From Botryococcus braunii (Eukaryota; Chlorophyta; Trebouxiophyceae), in assembly GCA_002005505.1 (NCBI GenBank), contig KV908465.1, positions 347,630-362,629 on the forward strand: a DNA stretch of 15,000 bases, given 5' to 3'. The first letter of the stretch is position 1. Each line of letters opens with the position of its first letter. The notes under the pieces are model-generated. The model worked only from the letters and a program-made list of their open reading frames with translations, was not told the origin of the DNA and searched no databases. Positions 13,354 through 15,000 of this stretch are shown here, piece after piece. A program made the translations under genes and the position numbers.

Positions 13354-13392
13354 CACACACGCACGCACGCACGCACGCACGCACACACGCAC
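13265..13392 (+). repeat. CA tract followed by GCAC repeats
   Basis: A CA run with one A insertion covers 13265-13348. After CATGTACACACAC it becomes five or more GCAC units to about 13392. As in the WDR83 introns, the CA tract is followed on its 3' side by CG-containing steps. Confidence 0.95.
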
Positions 13393-14101
13393 ATAAGCAC
13401 GTGCATGCACGCACAACAACAGAATATATCTACGTCGCAGCAGAAAAAGTTCTGGCAAAATTGTATTCGGTGAAAACTACATTGTGTCGACCTGGCATGG
13501 GACTAGCTGCCGATATGGACAAAAGAAATTCTGCGCACAGAAAGATATCTTACTGGAAAGATGGTTGAAATATCTCACACGCTGGATCCAAACAGGTCGG
13601 GCTCAATTGAGCTTGCAACCGATTTGACACCATTGGCTATTTGCGTGTTCGCGTGCTCTCATATTCTTTTCCCCCGTATTTCTGCTCTCTGATCTTTTCT
13701 ATTGCTTCTCCTACACACTCAGGCCCCCCAGACACCGGAGCCCTTTTCGATGTTTGATTATGATTTTCCCCCATTGTTGCGTAAACGTAGAGCAAGCTCA
13801 AGCCTGAAAAGATTCCAGAACTGCATTCTTCTTGTTTTACAAGAGCGGGATTAAAAAACCAACCCGATAATTAAAAGACCAGAACCCAAATGCTTAAGCT
13901 GCAAGTCACACACGGCGAGCAGCCGGCTGGCGACCCACAGCGGCTGCAATAATTAAACTGACCCGAGGCATGACAAAATGTCCCTCCACACACCGACCTT
14001 CTTCAACCCCTTCCACACGGGCCATCGCACCCTCACACATGTTTTCGCGAGCCAAAACGAACATTCCCGTCTCTCCTGCCCCTGCGCCAATATGTACTAG
14101 G
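13393..14101. other. No gene seen
   Basis: I recognise nothing coding in either strand. On the minus strand TGGTGTCAAATC (13632-13621) resembles a tRNA-iMet primer-binding site at 9 of 12 positions, but no LTR adjoins it (see rejected items). Confidence 0.45.
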
Positions 14102-14440
14102 GTCACTCTGGAGTACGCTAGTCACTCTGGAGCACACTAGTCACTCTGGAGTACACTAGTCACTCTCGTATACACTAGTCACAGTGGAGTACGTTGGTCA
14201 CTCTGGAGTACATTAGTCACTGTAGAGTACGCTAGTCCCTCTGGAGTACACTAGTCACTCTGTATAAACTAGTCACTCTGGAGTACAGTAGTCACTCTGC
14301 AGTATAGTAGTCACTCTGGAGTACACTAGTCACTCTGGAATACACTAGTCACTCTGGAGTACACCAGTCACTCTGCAGTACACTAGTCACTCTGGAGTAC
14401 ACTAGTCACTCTGGCATACACGAGTCACTCTGGAGTACAC
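14102..14440 (+). repeat. 19-bp tandem array, about 18 copies
   Basis: The unit GTCACTCTGGAGTACACTA is repeated head to tail with scattered substitutions; one copy near 14259 is shortened. Each unit contains the dyad ACTC-TG-GAGT, and a CTAG palindrome spans most unit junctions. Confidence 0.95.
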
Positions 14441-14544
14441 AGCACCTGCGCAGCAACAGGGCCAGCAGTGGTGCCCCCCACACTCATCCGGCCCTGTTCT
14501 TGGAGGATGTTCAGAAACTTCCAGATTCTCCTAAAAATCTTAAA

Positions 14545-14822
14545 GAATCACTGCTCCAGCCCCACCACCTGGAGGAATCGAAGATACCTGCTCCAACCCA
14601 AACACTTGCACCGTGGAGGAGTAGCAAATACCTGCTCCAACCGGCACGCCTGCGGGGTGGAGAATCCAAGATACCTGCTCTAAACCAAACACCTGCGCTT
14701 TGGAGCAAACGAAGATACCTGCTCCAACCCACCACATTTGCTGTGGAGAATCGCAAGATACCTGCTCCAACCCAAACACCTGTGCTGTGGAGAATCGAAG
14801 ACACCTGCTCCTGCTCCAACCC
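14545..14822 (+). repeat. 43/44-bp tandem array, about six copies
   Basis: Units begin CCTGCTCCAACCCAAACACC and continue with TGTGCTGTGGAGAATCGAAG, with lengths alternating between 43 and 44. Copies differ at many sites, so the array is older than the 19-bp array next to it. Because the period is not a multiple of three, the frame rotates and no repeat protein is encoded. Confidence 0.88.
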
Positions 14823-15000
14823 CACGGCATGCGCTCTCTAAGGGTACGTTGGCAAGAACCAGATGAGGTCGTCAGTGAATCGAGCTGCAAGGAGGCAAGC
14901 CGGGGACCCATGGGCGCCGGGCCAAAACTCCAAAGCCGGCTGCGGCACGTCCTTCCCGTTCCCGTTCCCATCCCGGTTCTCCGACAGCGGGGGTCGAACG
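14823..15000. other. Right edge, no gene seen
   Basis: GC-rich anonymous sequence ending at the window edge. The last bases (GGGGGTCGAACG) recall a T-arm, but the window ends too soon to test for a tRNA. Confidence 0.4.

Noticed and set aside
13621..13632. Minus-strand TGGTGTCAAATC resembling a tRNA-iMet primer-binding site for the gypsy remnant
   Set aside because: Only 9 of 12 positions match, and the sequence beside it shows no similarity to the putative LTR ends at 11023-11942, so a 5' LTR is not supported.
14102..14440. Regular short repeats considered as a CRISPR array
   Set aside because: The 19-bp units are directly adjacent with no unique spacers, there are no cas genes, and the window is clearly eukaryotic.

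Overview
The window reads as nuclear DNA of a eukaryote, most likely of the green lineage; a charophyte alga such as Chara is my best guess, at low confidence. The grounds are GT-AG introns splitting one housekeeping gene into eight exons, a chromodomain-bearing Ty3/gypsy remnant, PIF/Harbinger transposase pseudogenes, a short CCCTAAA-type telomere-like motif inside an intron, and a very high load of dinucleotide repeats and G or C homopolymers. There is no sign of bacterial gene organisation, operons or CRISPR.

The one gene that looks intact lies on the + strand at 3419-8394. Its eight exons are 3419-3562, 3737-3794, 3887-3935, 4488-4587, 5223-5371, 6731-6879, 7429-7560 and 8246-8394. They join with consistent phases into 930 nt, giving 309 residues and a stop. 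The product is a seven-bladed WD40 protein that I recognise as WDR83/MORG1. Its introns hold most of the odd DNA: TG/CA tracts ending in GC runs in introns 3, 4 and 5, a 19-bp tandem array and a G-rich block in intron 5, a tandem array copied from the end of exon 6 in intron 6, and a 36-bp minisatellite in intron 7.

The gene is bracketed by two diverged copies, in the same orientation, of a PIF/Harbinger-like transposon. Copy A (about 1483-3100) carries a broken minus-strand transposase, and its C-terminal part is also duplicated tail-to-tail as a 439-bp fold-back. Copy B (about 10297-11022) is shorter and has lost the third catalytic region.

Right of copy B is a 920-bp near-perfect inverted repeat (11023-11942). 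Its centre is a 69-nt T run followed by an AG tract of about 113 nt. Next comes the minus-strand integrase tail with chromodomain of a Ty3/gypsy element (12175-12636), cut off at a dispersed repeat of about 250 bp that also occurs in copy A. From 12.9 kb to the end I see only satellites (a CA tract, an 18-copy 19-bp array, a 43-bp array) and anonymous sequence.

I found no convincing undescribed multi-gene system. The most unusual items are the exon-derived tandem array in intron 6, the minimal uORF overlapping the WDR83 start codon, and the two large fold-backs.
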